Assembly: GCA_019096065.1 (NCBI GenBank)
Contig: JAGUCH010000002.1
Coordinates: 9,188,501-9,252,500 of the forward strand
DNA length: 64,000 bases
Direction of reading: 5' to 3'
Source: Paracyclopina nana
Taxonomy: Eukaryota > Arthropoda > Copepoda > Cyclopoida > Cyclopettidae
The notes beneath the pieces were generated by a model. That model had not been told where the DNA came from. It ran no database searches and saw only the letters and a list, made by a program, of their open reading frames with translations. A program made the translations under genes and the position numbers. Positions 1 through 11,455 of this stretch are shown one piece after another. The first letter of the stretch is position 1. Every line of letters starts with the position of its first letter.

Positions 1-1744
1 GCCTTCCTACAACTACCTTCCATGCAGTGAAAAAGTCTAGAGATTATAAATAAAATCATTGCTGGTTTTCATCCCACCCTCACCAATTCCTCACCCCCCT
101 CTCAATTGCTTCAGTGTGACATGAGTCTCAAACAAAGTTTCAAAATGTGCCAGGTCTTAGGCTTGATTTTTTACAGAAATTGAGCTTCCCTGCATTACTT
201 AAAGTAGTATTTTATTCTCTTTGTAATGACACCCTTTTAAGACATTTCTAACCTGTAATTTCTCTGTTTCAATCCAATTTTGCTAGAACTATTTGCAGAG
301 AACCAAGACAGCTAGCCAGCATTCCATGCCATGCCAGTACAAAAACTGTAGCATGAGCAACAGCATTTCTTGACAGCAATGTTTTAGGGGAATATCTAAA
401 TATATGGCTTTTTTATCAAAAAAGTGGCCAATTTAGAACCATAGTGTCCAAAGCTACAAGTTTGTTGTGAACTCTTGAGCTATCTGATCAACTAAATGTA
501 AGGCAATTTTCATCATAATTCGATCTGTCATGCCAAAGACAGGTTTCTGGATATGAAGTGACTGAATGAAGCAAATTGCCTTGACTTTCATGAAAATTGA
601 CCTAAAGTATGCCAAATGAATCCTAAAATAATTAGAAAAGCTACAAGCTTAGTCACAGCTCTTTTCTTGGCCAGTTGAATGAGGAAATTGGCAAAAAACA
701 TTTGTTTACATTTCAAAAGTGATGTGATGACATCATGAATGGGTGGGCCAATGGTGTAAGAATTTGCCCTACTTTCATAATGGCTGCTGTGGTATGGGAT
801 GGCAGTGTTTTAGACATATCCTTTTAGAGACAAATTTTACTGCAATTTTGGCACTTCTTGGAACAAAATAAGAATTTGTCACTAATAGTTCAGAGCTCCA
901 CTTCATGCTAATTTGGCGGAAATTTTAAAAATCAAAGCAAATGCAAAAATGCAAATATTTCCTTGAGATTCAATCAGAACTCGACTTTAGTTAAATATTT
1001 ACGTACTTATTTCACAATTACTTAATTCCTTGACAATTTTTTCTTCATCAAAGTTGATTTTTGCCTTCTGTTGTAGTATTTTATTTTTCCATCACTGGCT
1101 TTTAGCTGCTCGGTTTGTTATACTCTAATATGTACAGCTCTGAGTTAGGTAAAAGATTCAATCAACTAACTCAGCCTCAGCAGAACAAATAGAGCTAGCA
1201 TAATTCGAGGCACAGTGGTTAAAAAAGCCGCTTTCACGCTCATCCCAAAAAAAGTCGCGAAATTGACGTAGCACCTATCTCTTATAGCCGTAAGCTAAAA
1301 ACAGGCTATCGCAGCTCCTAATTCCGCGATTTTCCGCGCCCAATTTTAATTGATTATCCTAAAATTGTGTCTCAGTTATTTTTTAGTCACAATATCTTGA
1401 TTACATTTGGTTGCTTACAAAGGCTATGGCTGCCTGAAAATAGCCAAAAATGGCTCTTCTACCATTTTTCCAAAAATAGACGAAAAAATACAAGATAAAT
1501 TGATTTCTATGGCAAATTGTCATCTTTATCTATCAGTGTACACTAATTTGGACACTTTTAATAGCCTAGAAGTCATTCAAATAAGAAGCTGAAAATTGGC
1601 TTTCAAACGAGAATTTGACAATTTGATGGAATTTGCTCTTGTGAGCGCAAAAACGTCGTTTTTGTCCACTGTGCGAGGGTACATACTAAATACCGCACAC
1701 AAACGCAATGCACACAACTTTTATATTATATTATCTCATTGAAC
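1..1744. other. AT-rich noncoding stretch
   Basis: I see no supportable gene here. Reading frames are short and lack recognisable domains or paired splice sites. The sequence is AT-rich and ends at the first base of a dispersed repeat that also occurs at the right end of the window. Confidence 0.5.
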
Positions 1745-2161
1745 TAAAGACCTGTATGTACGTGTTAGTCAGTGACGTCACTCACTGCCTAGAGAATAAG
1801 AACGGACGATCTCGGTTTTTGAGGAAGCGTGCGCTCAAAGTAGCTATGGTATAAGTGGAAACCATCTTTGTGCTTATATTTTTAAGGCTTTTAACAAAAG
1901 AATAACTTAAGAAAGTGACTTTACTTTTCACTTTACATTGAATTTTCTGTTATATTGCTAGTTCTAGAATGGCACTGCTCCATTGTTTTAGCTTTTACTC
2001 ACATTTTAAGGTTAATGGCTTTACAAATTGCAAAGCCAGAACTAAGTCAATCAGCAGTTCAATAAAATCGAGCTCATCCCAAAGGACTATTAGAAAATGA
2101 AAATTACCACTGAAAAAAAATATTTTTTAACTAAATGATATTTGGATACTTTTCAAGACTA
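1745..2161 (+). repeat. Partial copy of hAT-like MITE (left part)
   Basis: About 415 bp here are clearly similar, end to end, to the left three quarters of the complete hAT-like element at 63435-63991. Both copies begin TAAAGACCTG and share the block around GTGACGTCACTCACTGCCT and the later motif AAAATCGAGCTCATCCCAAA. Similarity stops near 2161 and no right terminal inverted repeat is found here, so this copy is truncated or interrupted. It lies directly against the exon-like membrane-protein sequence that begins near 2142. Confidence 0.75.
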
Positions 2162-2580
2162 TGACTTGCTTGTCCAAGCTTTCATAGTAGCAACATCATT
2201 GCTCATTGAGATCATAGGAAGTTTCATGCTTGCTTGCATTTACTTATATGAGAAATTTGGACAAGATCCTCAAAAGCGAACTTTGAACAACATACTAATA
2301 TCTGACCTATGTCTAATTTTGATAGTATATGTCAATGTAACCCTGCCATTTATGACTTATCACATTGCCTTTGGTCACTTGGGTATATCATTATAATTTA
2401 ATATTAAATTTTGCATACAAATGTTATTTAATTCCAGATTACATTTTAGGGCTCTTATTATTTTGTATCATAACCACAGCTGCATTAAACACCATGATGG
2501 TGTGGATTGAGGTGATATTGTTTAGGTGTTTGTGCATTCTAAAGTGGTCAAGAATGGCTTTGATCAATGAGGAGTTCTGG
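2142..2580 (+). pseudogene. Fragment of a multipass membrane protein gene (two exons)
   Basis: Two exon-like blocks, about 2142-2382 and 2438-2580, join in frame across a 55-bp GT-AG intron (donor after the first base of a codon at 2382, acceptor ending at 2437). The joined peptide has at least three hydrophobic, membrane-like segments. Between segments lies a polar motif around DPQKRTLNNILISDL, and a KWSRMALINEEFW stretch comes at the end. I have seen similar motif spacing in orphan seven-helix-like proteins of invertebrates, but cannot name the family. Upstream the frame closes at 2136-2138 inside the hAT-derived repeat. Downstream the frame runs straight into the foldback array. No start codon, N-terminal exon or C-terminal helices are visible, so this is probably a broken remnant. 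Confidence 0.5.
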
Positions 2581-3613
2581 TTGCCCCCAAGACATTTTCC
2601 CTTAGACACATTTGCCCCTGAAGACGCTTGCCCCTTAGATGTTTGCCCCTGGATATATTTTCCCCTTGTACTTTTGCCCCTTGTACTTTTGCCCCTAGGA
2701 CTTTTGCCCCTAGGACTTTTGCCCCAAGGACTTTTGCCCCTAGGACTTTTGCCCCTAGGACTTTTGCCCCTAGGACTTTTGCCCCTAGGACTTTTGCCCC
2801 TAGGACTTTTGCCCCTAGGACTTTTGCCCCTAGGACTTTTGCCCCTAGGACTTTTGCCCCTAGGACTTTTGCCCCTTGAACTTTTGCCTCCAAGATGGTT
2901 GCCCACATTATTTTCACTTTATTGATTCATGATAATTTGCAGTTTATAATAATTTTACATAACAAAACCTTCTTTAACCGGAATCCTAAACTAACCTAAC
3001 CTTATCCTATCCAAAACAATCATTTTTTTCTGCTTTTACAAATAATAGTTTTATTAATTTTTAATAAGCTGATTGGATTGAGGCAATGTATAATCTTATC
3101 CCTAAAATGACTTATTTTAGGAATTTGTATAGTCCAATTGGTGCTGAAAGTTCATTTCAAATTGGACACATTGTCAACTCGAGTCAACAGTGCAGTGGCA
3201 ACCCATGAGCAAAATAACCCAGGGCAAAATTCCTAAGGCCAAAATTTTACTGGTACTTGGGGCAAAAGTGCCTGAGGCAACATCCCTAGGGGTAAAAATC
3301 AAGGGCAAAAATCCAAGGGCAAAAATCCAAGGGCAAAAATTCAAGGCAAAAACCCAGGGGCAAAAAACCAAGGGGCAAAAACCAAGGGGCAAAATCCAAG
3401 GGGCAAATATATCCAGGGGCTAACATCTAAGGGGCAAGTGTCTTCAGGGGCAAAAATCCAAGGGGCAAACTTGTATAGGGGCAAAAATCCAAAGGGCATA
3501 TGTCTTGGGGGTGACTGTCTCTAAGGACAAAGATCTTAGGGGCAGACGTCTACAGGGGCAAACGGCCTGGGGCAAACATATCAGGAGTAAACGGCTAGGG
3601 GCAAAAGTCTTGA
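2577..3613. mobile_element. Foldback-type element with GCCCCTAGGA arrays
   Basis: The left arm (about 2577-2905) contains repeats of a GCCCC-rich motif, including a regular run of about 15 units of CTTTTGCCCCTAGGA from 2671. The right arm (about 3195-3613) carries the same motif on the opposite strand as AGGGGCAAAA with 12-20 bp spacing. The outer arms also match each other as specific inverted sequence: 2605-2665 is nearly the reverse complement of 3390-3450. The spacer (2906-3194) is AT-rich. This is the architecture of a foldback transposon. I could not define exact ends or a target duplication. Because the unit is 15 bp, all frames stay open and spurious proteins appear on both strands. 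Confidence 0.7.
2671..2895 (+). repeat. 15-bp tandem array, about 15 units
   Basis: The unit CTTTTGCCCCTAGGA is repeated in perfect 15-bp register, with variant units at the edges (TTGTA, CCAAGGA and TTGAA endings). The core units are identical, which points to recent slippage or unequal exchange inside the foldback arm. Confidence 0.95.
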
Positions 3614-3674
3614 GACCTTTCAAACGACTGATATTTGAAGAAAAGGCCACTAAGAATAAATTTAATTTTTCGCC

Positions 3675-3760
3675 ACCACGGCAAAACCTTTGGAATAGTG
3701 ACTATCTAGGGGTAGCCCCTCAAGATGGTCCATAAGATTTTTCAAAAAGCTCTTGATGCC
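3675..3760 (+). repeat. Dispersed repeat fragment (TAGGGGTAGCCCCTCAAGATGG)
   Basis: A short block containing CTAGGGGTAGCCCCTCAAGA, followed by TTTTTCAAAAAGCTCTT, recurs in reverse orientation at about 53536-53625. A shorter relative (ACCCCTAGATAGTCACTGTG) lies at about 18335-18375. The three copies differ by scattered substitutions, as expected of an old interspersed family. Confidence 0.7.
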
Positions 3761-3897
3761 ACTCGAGTGATTGTTGAAAATTCTGTGAATACTTTCCTTA
3801 AAATGAAATGGTCCTTTTTGGCTAAAAGTTTTTGGCTAGTTTGGGTCATTTTCATAAACGACCACTTTTCCGACCACCAAGGGCCAAATAAGTTAAA

Positions 3898-3971
3898 AAC
3901 GACCACTTTGGTCGTTTCCGGCCACCGCGGTGGCTGTAATCAACGCGACGGTGCACCGTCGCGTTGATTAC
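3898..3971. other. Cluster of three consecutive palindromes
   Basis: Three hairpin-forming palindromes occur back to back. The first is AACGACCA/TGGTCGTT at 3898-3917, the second GCCACCGCGGTGGC at 3921-3934, and the third a perfect 36-bp palindrome at 3936-3971 with 18-bp arms (outer half GTAATCAACGCGACGGTG). The GC content is much higher than the surroundings. No coding role is apparent. Confidence 0.85.
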
Positions 3972-4268
3972 TGCTTGTGTGCTTCTGTTTTGAGTAAAGT
4001 CAGCTGATTCATTTAAGAAAACGTGCCTAAGAATTTTAGCACAAACGAACCTATAGATCTGGTTAAATTCATTGACGGCATTACGCTTGAATTTTTGAAA
4101 TGCTCATTATCACAAGAACCCTAAAAGCGTAACACTTTCAACGGTCTCCCAAAAATATTTTCTTTGTATTTTTTGAGTTGATGCAATCAAGCGACAATCT
4201 TGAGTGAAACATGGATGGAGGAAAAACGATCACTCACTATAATTTACATCCCAATAAGAAGTAAGAAC

Positions 4269-4702
4269 CAGAGACTTATATAACAAGAGAAGTGCTACTG
4301 GGCGAGGCTTAAGGGGGTGCGTTTGCAGATCTGCTGCACGCTCCAAAAGAGACTACAATGGAATATTGGTCGCGGCTGCCTGAACTTGGGCCGGGGCAGA
4401 CTTTTGGTTGCTAATAACTCCTAAATGAGTCCACTTAGCCAAAATATTCCTATTTTACAAGCTGTTCAATTTTGCTAGGGCTATCTTTTGTCTTTTATAA
4501 ATATTTCCCCAACTATTAGGAATTAAAAGTTGTAAAACAGAGGTGCTAGTTGGCGTTTTCCTTTCTGGATCAATACAGCCCGCTGACTATTTTATTAGAA
4601 CAGCTGACCCAAACGTTTTCAAAATCACTTGTAGCACTTGGCGCGCGCTCGCGTGCAGTGAGAATGCAAGAAGTAGCACTTCTCTTTCTATATAAGTCTC
4701 TG
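4269..4702. mobile_element. Nonautonomous hAT-type MITE (CAGAG termini, 8-bp TSD)
   Basis: The inverted termini read CAGAGACTTATATA on the left and its reverse complement on the right, and the inverted similarity continues for about 30 bp (AAGAGAAGTGCTACT). The element is flanked on both sides by GTAAGAAC (4261-4268 and 4703-4710), an exact 8-bp target duplication. CAGAG-type ends with 8-bp duplications are diagnostic of the hAT superfamily. At 434 bp with no transposase frame it is nonautonomous. Its right end is about 100 bp upstream of the TBC1D5 start codon, so it may lie in that gene's promoter or 5' UTR. Confidence 0.9.
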
Positions 4703-4804
4703 GTAAGAACTAAATAAAAAATATAAAAAACAAACTCTTGCTGACAAGTGTTCCAGTAAGGATTTATTTGACGCTCACAAGTCATAATGTGGTAAAGAGG
4801 GAAC

Positions 4805-6446
4805 ATGGCGGCAGTCGCTATCGAAGATCCAACTGTGATTTCAAACGAGCCACCATCTTTGAGCTCGTACCTTCTACGATTTCGAAAACTTTGCCAACAC
4901 GAAGATTCTCTCAAGAGAGATGTTCTTGAATCCCGGGTTCATCTGTCACTTGAGGGATTCCGTAGCATTCTTTGGGCCAGATGGTTGGACGTTTTATCTC
5001 CCTCCATCAATGATTGGGTGACTGACATATCAAAATCCAGAAGCCGGTACATCCAACTCCGGGCCATGCATGAGGATGACAGAAGAGGAGATGCTTCGCT
5101 TCATCCTTCCATTAATAATCCTCTTTCACAAGAAGAAGATTCTCCTTGGAATCAATACTTTAAAAACTCAGAGCTTCGCAAAGACATTGAGCGGGTAAGG
5201 ATGAGGTGAATCTGGCTTGAAGATTATCAATAATCCTTATATTTCAAGGATGTGATACGGTCCAGTTTTGAAGAGGTGAAAAGCCAGAAGCAAGTCAAAA
5301 GCTGGATGTCGAGCATTCTCTTCATTTATGGCAAGGAACACTCACAACTCCTTTATCGGCAAGGCATGCATGAACTTTTGAGTTGCGTACTAATTTTGTG
5401 GCTTGATGATGTCTACATCTGCCAGAAAATCGTTCAAGGTGCTGCGAAATCATCCGTCCTCGAATTGGTACAAACTCTGCTCAATCCTGATTATGTTGAG
5501 CATGATGTTTATGCTCTGTTTGAGAAAATCATGGATTTCATGTGGGATTGGTACTTCACGAATGCTGCATCGAGCGAAATTGAAAACGACCCGCAATTAG
5601 ACAACGAAACTCCCTTTGTGGATCACATCAACGATTTGGAAAAGCAGCACTCAGTTAGCAACGCGGCCAGAAGATTGCATAACATGTGGGTTAATATTCT
5701 GCAGCTTCACGACAAGGAGCTGTTCGACCATCTTGTCAGCCAAAATGTGTTGCCTACCACTTTTGGTGTCAACTGGACCAAGCTTCTTTTCACCAGGCAA
5801 TTTTCTGACTATTTTCATCTTTGGGATGCAGTGATAGTGTCAAAGTTTTCTCTTGTTGACTACATCGTCGTTGCAATGGTAAGAGTGTTTCTTATTCAGC
5901 TTTTGCTCTCATGAAAATGGCTTTCTTCAGGTGCTGTCGCTACGAAGAATGCTTCTTAAAGGTGACAGTAATGCTTGCAACACGATTTTGGTAGCCAAAT
6001 ATCCAACGAATGTGTGTCCAAGGTACATCGTAAAAATGGCGCTTTTCCTACAAGACAGCAAGTCTTTCAAGAGACCAATGGGCAATCCTTTTATATCTGA
6101 TGTGTCAGACGGAGTAGATTTAGCCCAGTACGACGATTTCGAGATTGTCCACCTGGAGGAAAAGGACCAAATACAAAGAGACCAAAGAAGTAATCATGGA
6201 ACAGAACTGAAGGAAAATGTGCAGTGGCATGTTGTCCAAATTCAATCTGCTCTGAGTCAAGTCAACAAGGCCATCGAAAGTTCTAGGTGTAATCACGCCA
6301 TCGTTCATGACTCGTTGAGTCAAGTTCACAAAGCGGTAAAAGCTTTGGCTGATGACATTCAGCGAGGCGGACCTGCTGCTTCAATTGATAACTCGAGGCA
6401 TAAACGAAACGCCTCTATTGCTTACGAGGCTCTTGCATTTCAATGA
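4805..6446 (+). CDS. TBC1D5: TBC1 domain family member 5-like RabGAP
   Basis: A Rab GTPase-activating protein. TBC1D5 in animals acts on endosomal and autophagic membranes, with retromer and Rab7. Three exons join in frame: 4805-5194, 5249-5878 and 5931-6446, giving 511 residues. The N-terminus, the conserved INNPLSQ segment and the WDAVIVSKFSLVDYIVVAM region match TBC1D5. The Arg-finger context (ERDVIRSSF, formed across the first intron) and the Gln-finger motif (YRQGMHEL) are both present, so GAP activity is expected. The product is shorter than the human protein (about 795 aa); the C-terminal part, with polar and heptad-like stretches, is unlike human. The start has a good context (GAACATGGCG). 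Its 3' end converges on Merlin 277 bp away. Confidence 0.9.
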
Positions 6447-6723
6447 GTGATACAATTTGAATACGGTATGTTGTATTATGAAATGGCAATAACAACGGCT
6501 AGGTTTTCAAACTTTGCTTTTGAAAAGGGTCTTTTTGTCTTTTAAAAAGTGTCTGTGTTGCGACACAAATCTCTATGGCAGACAGCAGGATGATGATAAT
6601 CTATGAAAAAGAGGATAGAAAAAGAGCTAGATACAAAAAAAGCACCAAGCATCACGCGGCCTTAATAGCTATCATTGTTGACGCAGAGACAGCAGGGAAA
6701 TTAGCATGACAGCTAGGAGGGGT

Positions 6724-8643
6724 CTAGAGCTCTTCAAAAAATGCTACACGAGACTGAGTGCTGCCACGCTTGACTTTTTGAATGGTCGAGTATTTCGTAT
6801 TGCCCTGATCTTGGTTCTCTCGGTGCAGGTTATCAATTTCCGTAAGGTTGTCGTCCACCTTCAGCTCGTCGATTTCATGCCTTAGGGCCTCGAGCTGCTC
6901 ATGCAAATGCCGACTCTTTTCATGATATTCGTGCTTCTCTTTCTCGATTTCCAACGAAAGCTGACTCAAGTCTGCATCAGCTATAAAAGTGTGGTGGTTC
7001 GTGTAGTCCAAGTGACTATTGTTAGACTGATGGTGAAGAGGTGGAGGCGGCGACGACGAAGCTATTGAACGATCAGTGACTACGTCACTGCGAACCATTC
7101 TGGTGGATTCCATAATGATGTGGTTTGCATAGCTTCCAGTCGACGTATTGAGTTGGTTGTATCCGTTTGTGACAGCATCATAATTGTTGTGGCCATTTTG
7201 ACTGAGGACTGAAATGTTCCCTGTCCCGTTCATCGAGGTTGAAATGTACTCGATTAGCTTCTCTTTGGCACGTCGTTCAGCCTCTCGAGCGTTCATGACC
7301 TCTTTCTTGAGGTCTTCCGATTCTCTCCTTCGCCTTTCGGCCTCCTCGAAAAGCCTACTCACCAATTGTTCAGCCTCACGGGCCTTGCTCTCGATCGCAA
7401 GCTTTTCCTCCTCCGTCTTGATCACAGATAACTTGATACGCTGAACCTCGTTTTCGGCCTCTGACGCTTTTTGCTGCAGCAACATGGCTTCCTGTTCAGC
7501 TAAGAGGGACTTTTCCGCTAGAAGATCAGCGGACTCCTCAGATTGCTGCAGTGACTCTTTGGCTATGCGCAAATCCTCTTGATACTGGATTATGCGCTGC
7601 TCCAACACGGCCTTTTCTCGCTCTAATTCCTCTCGTAGTTGCTTTTCTCGAGCAAGCTTCGACCGCTCAATTTGTCTCCTCAGCTTTTCCTCCTTGGCTT
7701 GGGCCTTCATTTGCTGCACGTCCATTGGATCTGGCTTTCTTCGTCGCATGAACAAGTCATGGTTACCAATGCACAAGTCCAAAATGAGCTTGTTCATGCG
7801 CAACTTTTTCGAGAAAAATGTGAAATTCGACGAGGACTTCTCCACAGTCTTGATGATAAACTTCTTGTCGTCGAAGCTAATGTTGCTAATCTCTGACCAG
7901 GGGAACATGATTTTGGGCGTTAGCTTATTTTCTTGCTCGTAAATACTAAGGCCGAGATTGGTCACACCCAGCCACAGATCGCTCTCCTTCTTGTTGGAAA
8001 TTTGGAAGTAATTGACACCGTACATGTCGAGGTCTTGCGCGATTTTTAAGTACTCCATCTCAGCCTCGTCACGAGACATGCCTCGGTGATCGGCATACCA
8101 AATCTTTATTCGTTCCTCCCACATTTCTAGAGTCATTTTATACTGGTCAATGACTCGTTGAGGCAAGAGGTCTTCGTTGGCCAGCAGGCCAGGCTGGTAC
8201 GAGTTCTCATCGTAGTCTCCATACTTGGCTTGAACAGCATAGGAAGCCAGCAGCACGGAGGCCTCGGGAGCGCAGTAGAGGTCCATGTTGAGTATGTTCT
8301 GCTTAACCTGGAGAAAGAACAGATGTTGGGTAACTTCTTGCACTAGCTCTTCGGTGACGTCCTCGGGGTAAAATTTGGCCAAAAATAGGAAGGTCATTGG
8401 AAGAGTTTTCGCCACGTCCTGATCACGAACTCTCTTGTCCAGCTTCAGCCAAGCCACATAGCCCTTGGAGTCTTGGTACTGTAAACCGAAATACCACGTT
8501 TCTCTGAGCCCAATGGTGCGACACACAAGGTCAAATAGCTCTTGGCCGGTAGCCTTCCAGCTCAGGCTGAACTCCAGCTCAGCATCCATGGTGCAAATTT
8601 TCACAGGGAATGACTTCCCCGCAGGTTTTTTGCGCGTGAACAT
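6724..8643 (-). CDS. Mer: Merlin (NF2 orthologue), FERM-domain tumour suppressor
   Basis: Merlin links cortical actin and membrane receptors to Hippo signalling. The single 639-residue frame matches the fly protein closely in length (about 635). A FERM domain occupies residues about 15-310 ([34 protein letters not shown], and NISFDDKKF in the third lobe). An alpha-helical coiled coil spans about 310-480, followed by a polar linker and a C-terminal tail ending [14 protein letters not shown]. That tail identifies Merlin rather than ezrin/radixin/moesin, whose actin-binding end it lacks. The region equivalent to the fly blue box reads YKMTLEMW. The coding sequence has no introns, unlike every other full gene in the window. 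The frame looks intact and constrained, so it is probably a functional gene that lost its introns. Confidence 0.95.
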   Translation of the reverse strand: MFTRKKPAGKSFPVKICTMDAELEFSLSWKATGQELFDLVCRTIGLRETWYFGLQYQDSKGYVAWLKLDKRVRDQDVAKTLPMTFLFLAKFYPEDVTEELVQEVTQHLFFLQVKQNILNMDLYCAPEASVLLASYAVQAKYGDYDENSYQPGLLANEDLLPQRVIDQYKMTLEMWEERIKIWYADHRGMSRDEAEMEYLKIAQDLDMYGVNYFQISNKKESDLWLGVTNLGLSIYEQENKLTPKIMFPWSEISNISFDDKKFIIKTVEKSSSNFTFFSKKLRMNKLILDLCIGNHDLFMRRRKPDPMDVQQMKAQAKEEKLRRQIERSKLAREKQLREELEREKAVLEQRIIQYQEDLRIAKESLQQSEESADLLAEKSLLAEQEAMLLQQKASEAENEVQRIKLSVIKTEEEKLAIESKAREAEQLVSRLFEEAERRRRESEDLKKEVMNAREAERRAKEKLIEYISTSMNGTGNISVLSQNGHNNYDAVTNGYNQLNTSTGSYANHIIMESTRMVRSDVVTDRSIASSSPPPPLHHQSNNSHLDYTNHHTFIADADLSQLSLEIEKEKHEYHEKSRHLHEQLEALRHEIDELKVDDNLTEIDNLHRENQDQGNTKYSTIQKVKRGSTQSRVAFFEEL

Positions 8644-9290
8644 AATGATGAAGGCACTAGCTTTTCGTCGTGAACACTTTGGGAAATCAATCCATTTTTC
8701 TGGATCTTCTTAAAGGCCTCATGCTCTAACACCAGCAGAGGAAAGACTCGTGACGCATTGCTGCTCAAAAATCAAATTTGGCAGTTTGCCAGCTGAATGA
8801 GGCTGCGAAATAAGACCCGAGTTCAACATTCCTCACCATTTTAGAACTGTGACTATCACGTTGAACTACTTTTAATTCGACAAGCATCATTTGAGGCAGG
8901 ACATTGATTGCCATCGTTAAAAATCTATAGCTTCATGGATCTGAACAAAGAAAGCTGCAAGTCGTTTGGGCTTTAAATGCCATAATTAGGTTACACTTCG
9001 GCCTTAAAACAAATAGCACGTTTTATCACATTTCTGTGGACCAAAAAACAAAACCTTTTACGAGGGCTAGCGATTAATTTATGAAAAGCAATTTCTTGAA
9101 AGGGCAATTCATGCTTAGCATAACATAACGAAATTATCCTCATGTTGTCTGTCAAACCAGTCTTCAAACAGCTGAGAAAAACTAATTTCCTTTGAAGGCT
9201 CTCGAACTTCGCACTTCCGAAAAGGTTTCGTGACCTTAAAAAAGTTAGTTGAGCAATATTTACCAACAAAAGAATATACTCGCCGAAATC
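8644..9290. promoter_or_regulatory. Divergent intergenic region, Merlin / SDR
   Basis: About 650 bp separate the start codons of two divergently transcribed genes. It must hold both 5' UTRs and promoters, possibly as one bidirectional promoter. I see no convincing TATA box or coding exon. Confidence 0.5.
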
Positions 9291-11259
<1,969 letters not shown>

Positions 11260-11455
11260 TAGGACAACTCTTGGACTTTCATACTTAAAGAAGCTAGCTA
11301 GCCAGCAGTACTTGTTGCGGATGTTTTTTCCATCCCGTCTTGAAATACATTCATTATCCACTAAATCTGGAACAACACATGGGAGACATTTTGCGCACAT
11401 ATGATCAGTCTGCAAACGAGTTCCGCCCGACATTGAAAGTTGTTGAGCCAGTGTG

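Noticed and set aside
2671..2895. Possible CRISPR-like array
   Set aside because: The units are 15 bp in direct tandem with no spacers, in a eukaryotic genome. It is a minisatellite inside a foldback arm.
2439..2917. Minus-strand frames encoding repetitive GKSPR or GAKVL proteins
   Set aside because: They are produced by the 15-bp array, whose length is a multiple of three and stays open in several frames at once. No start context, splice sites or flanking domain support a gene.
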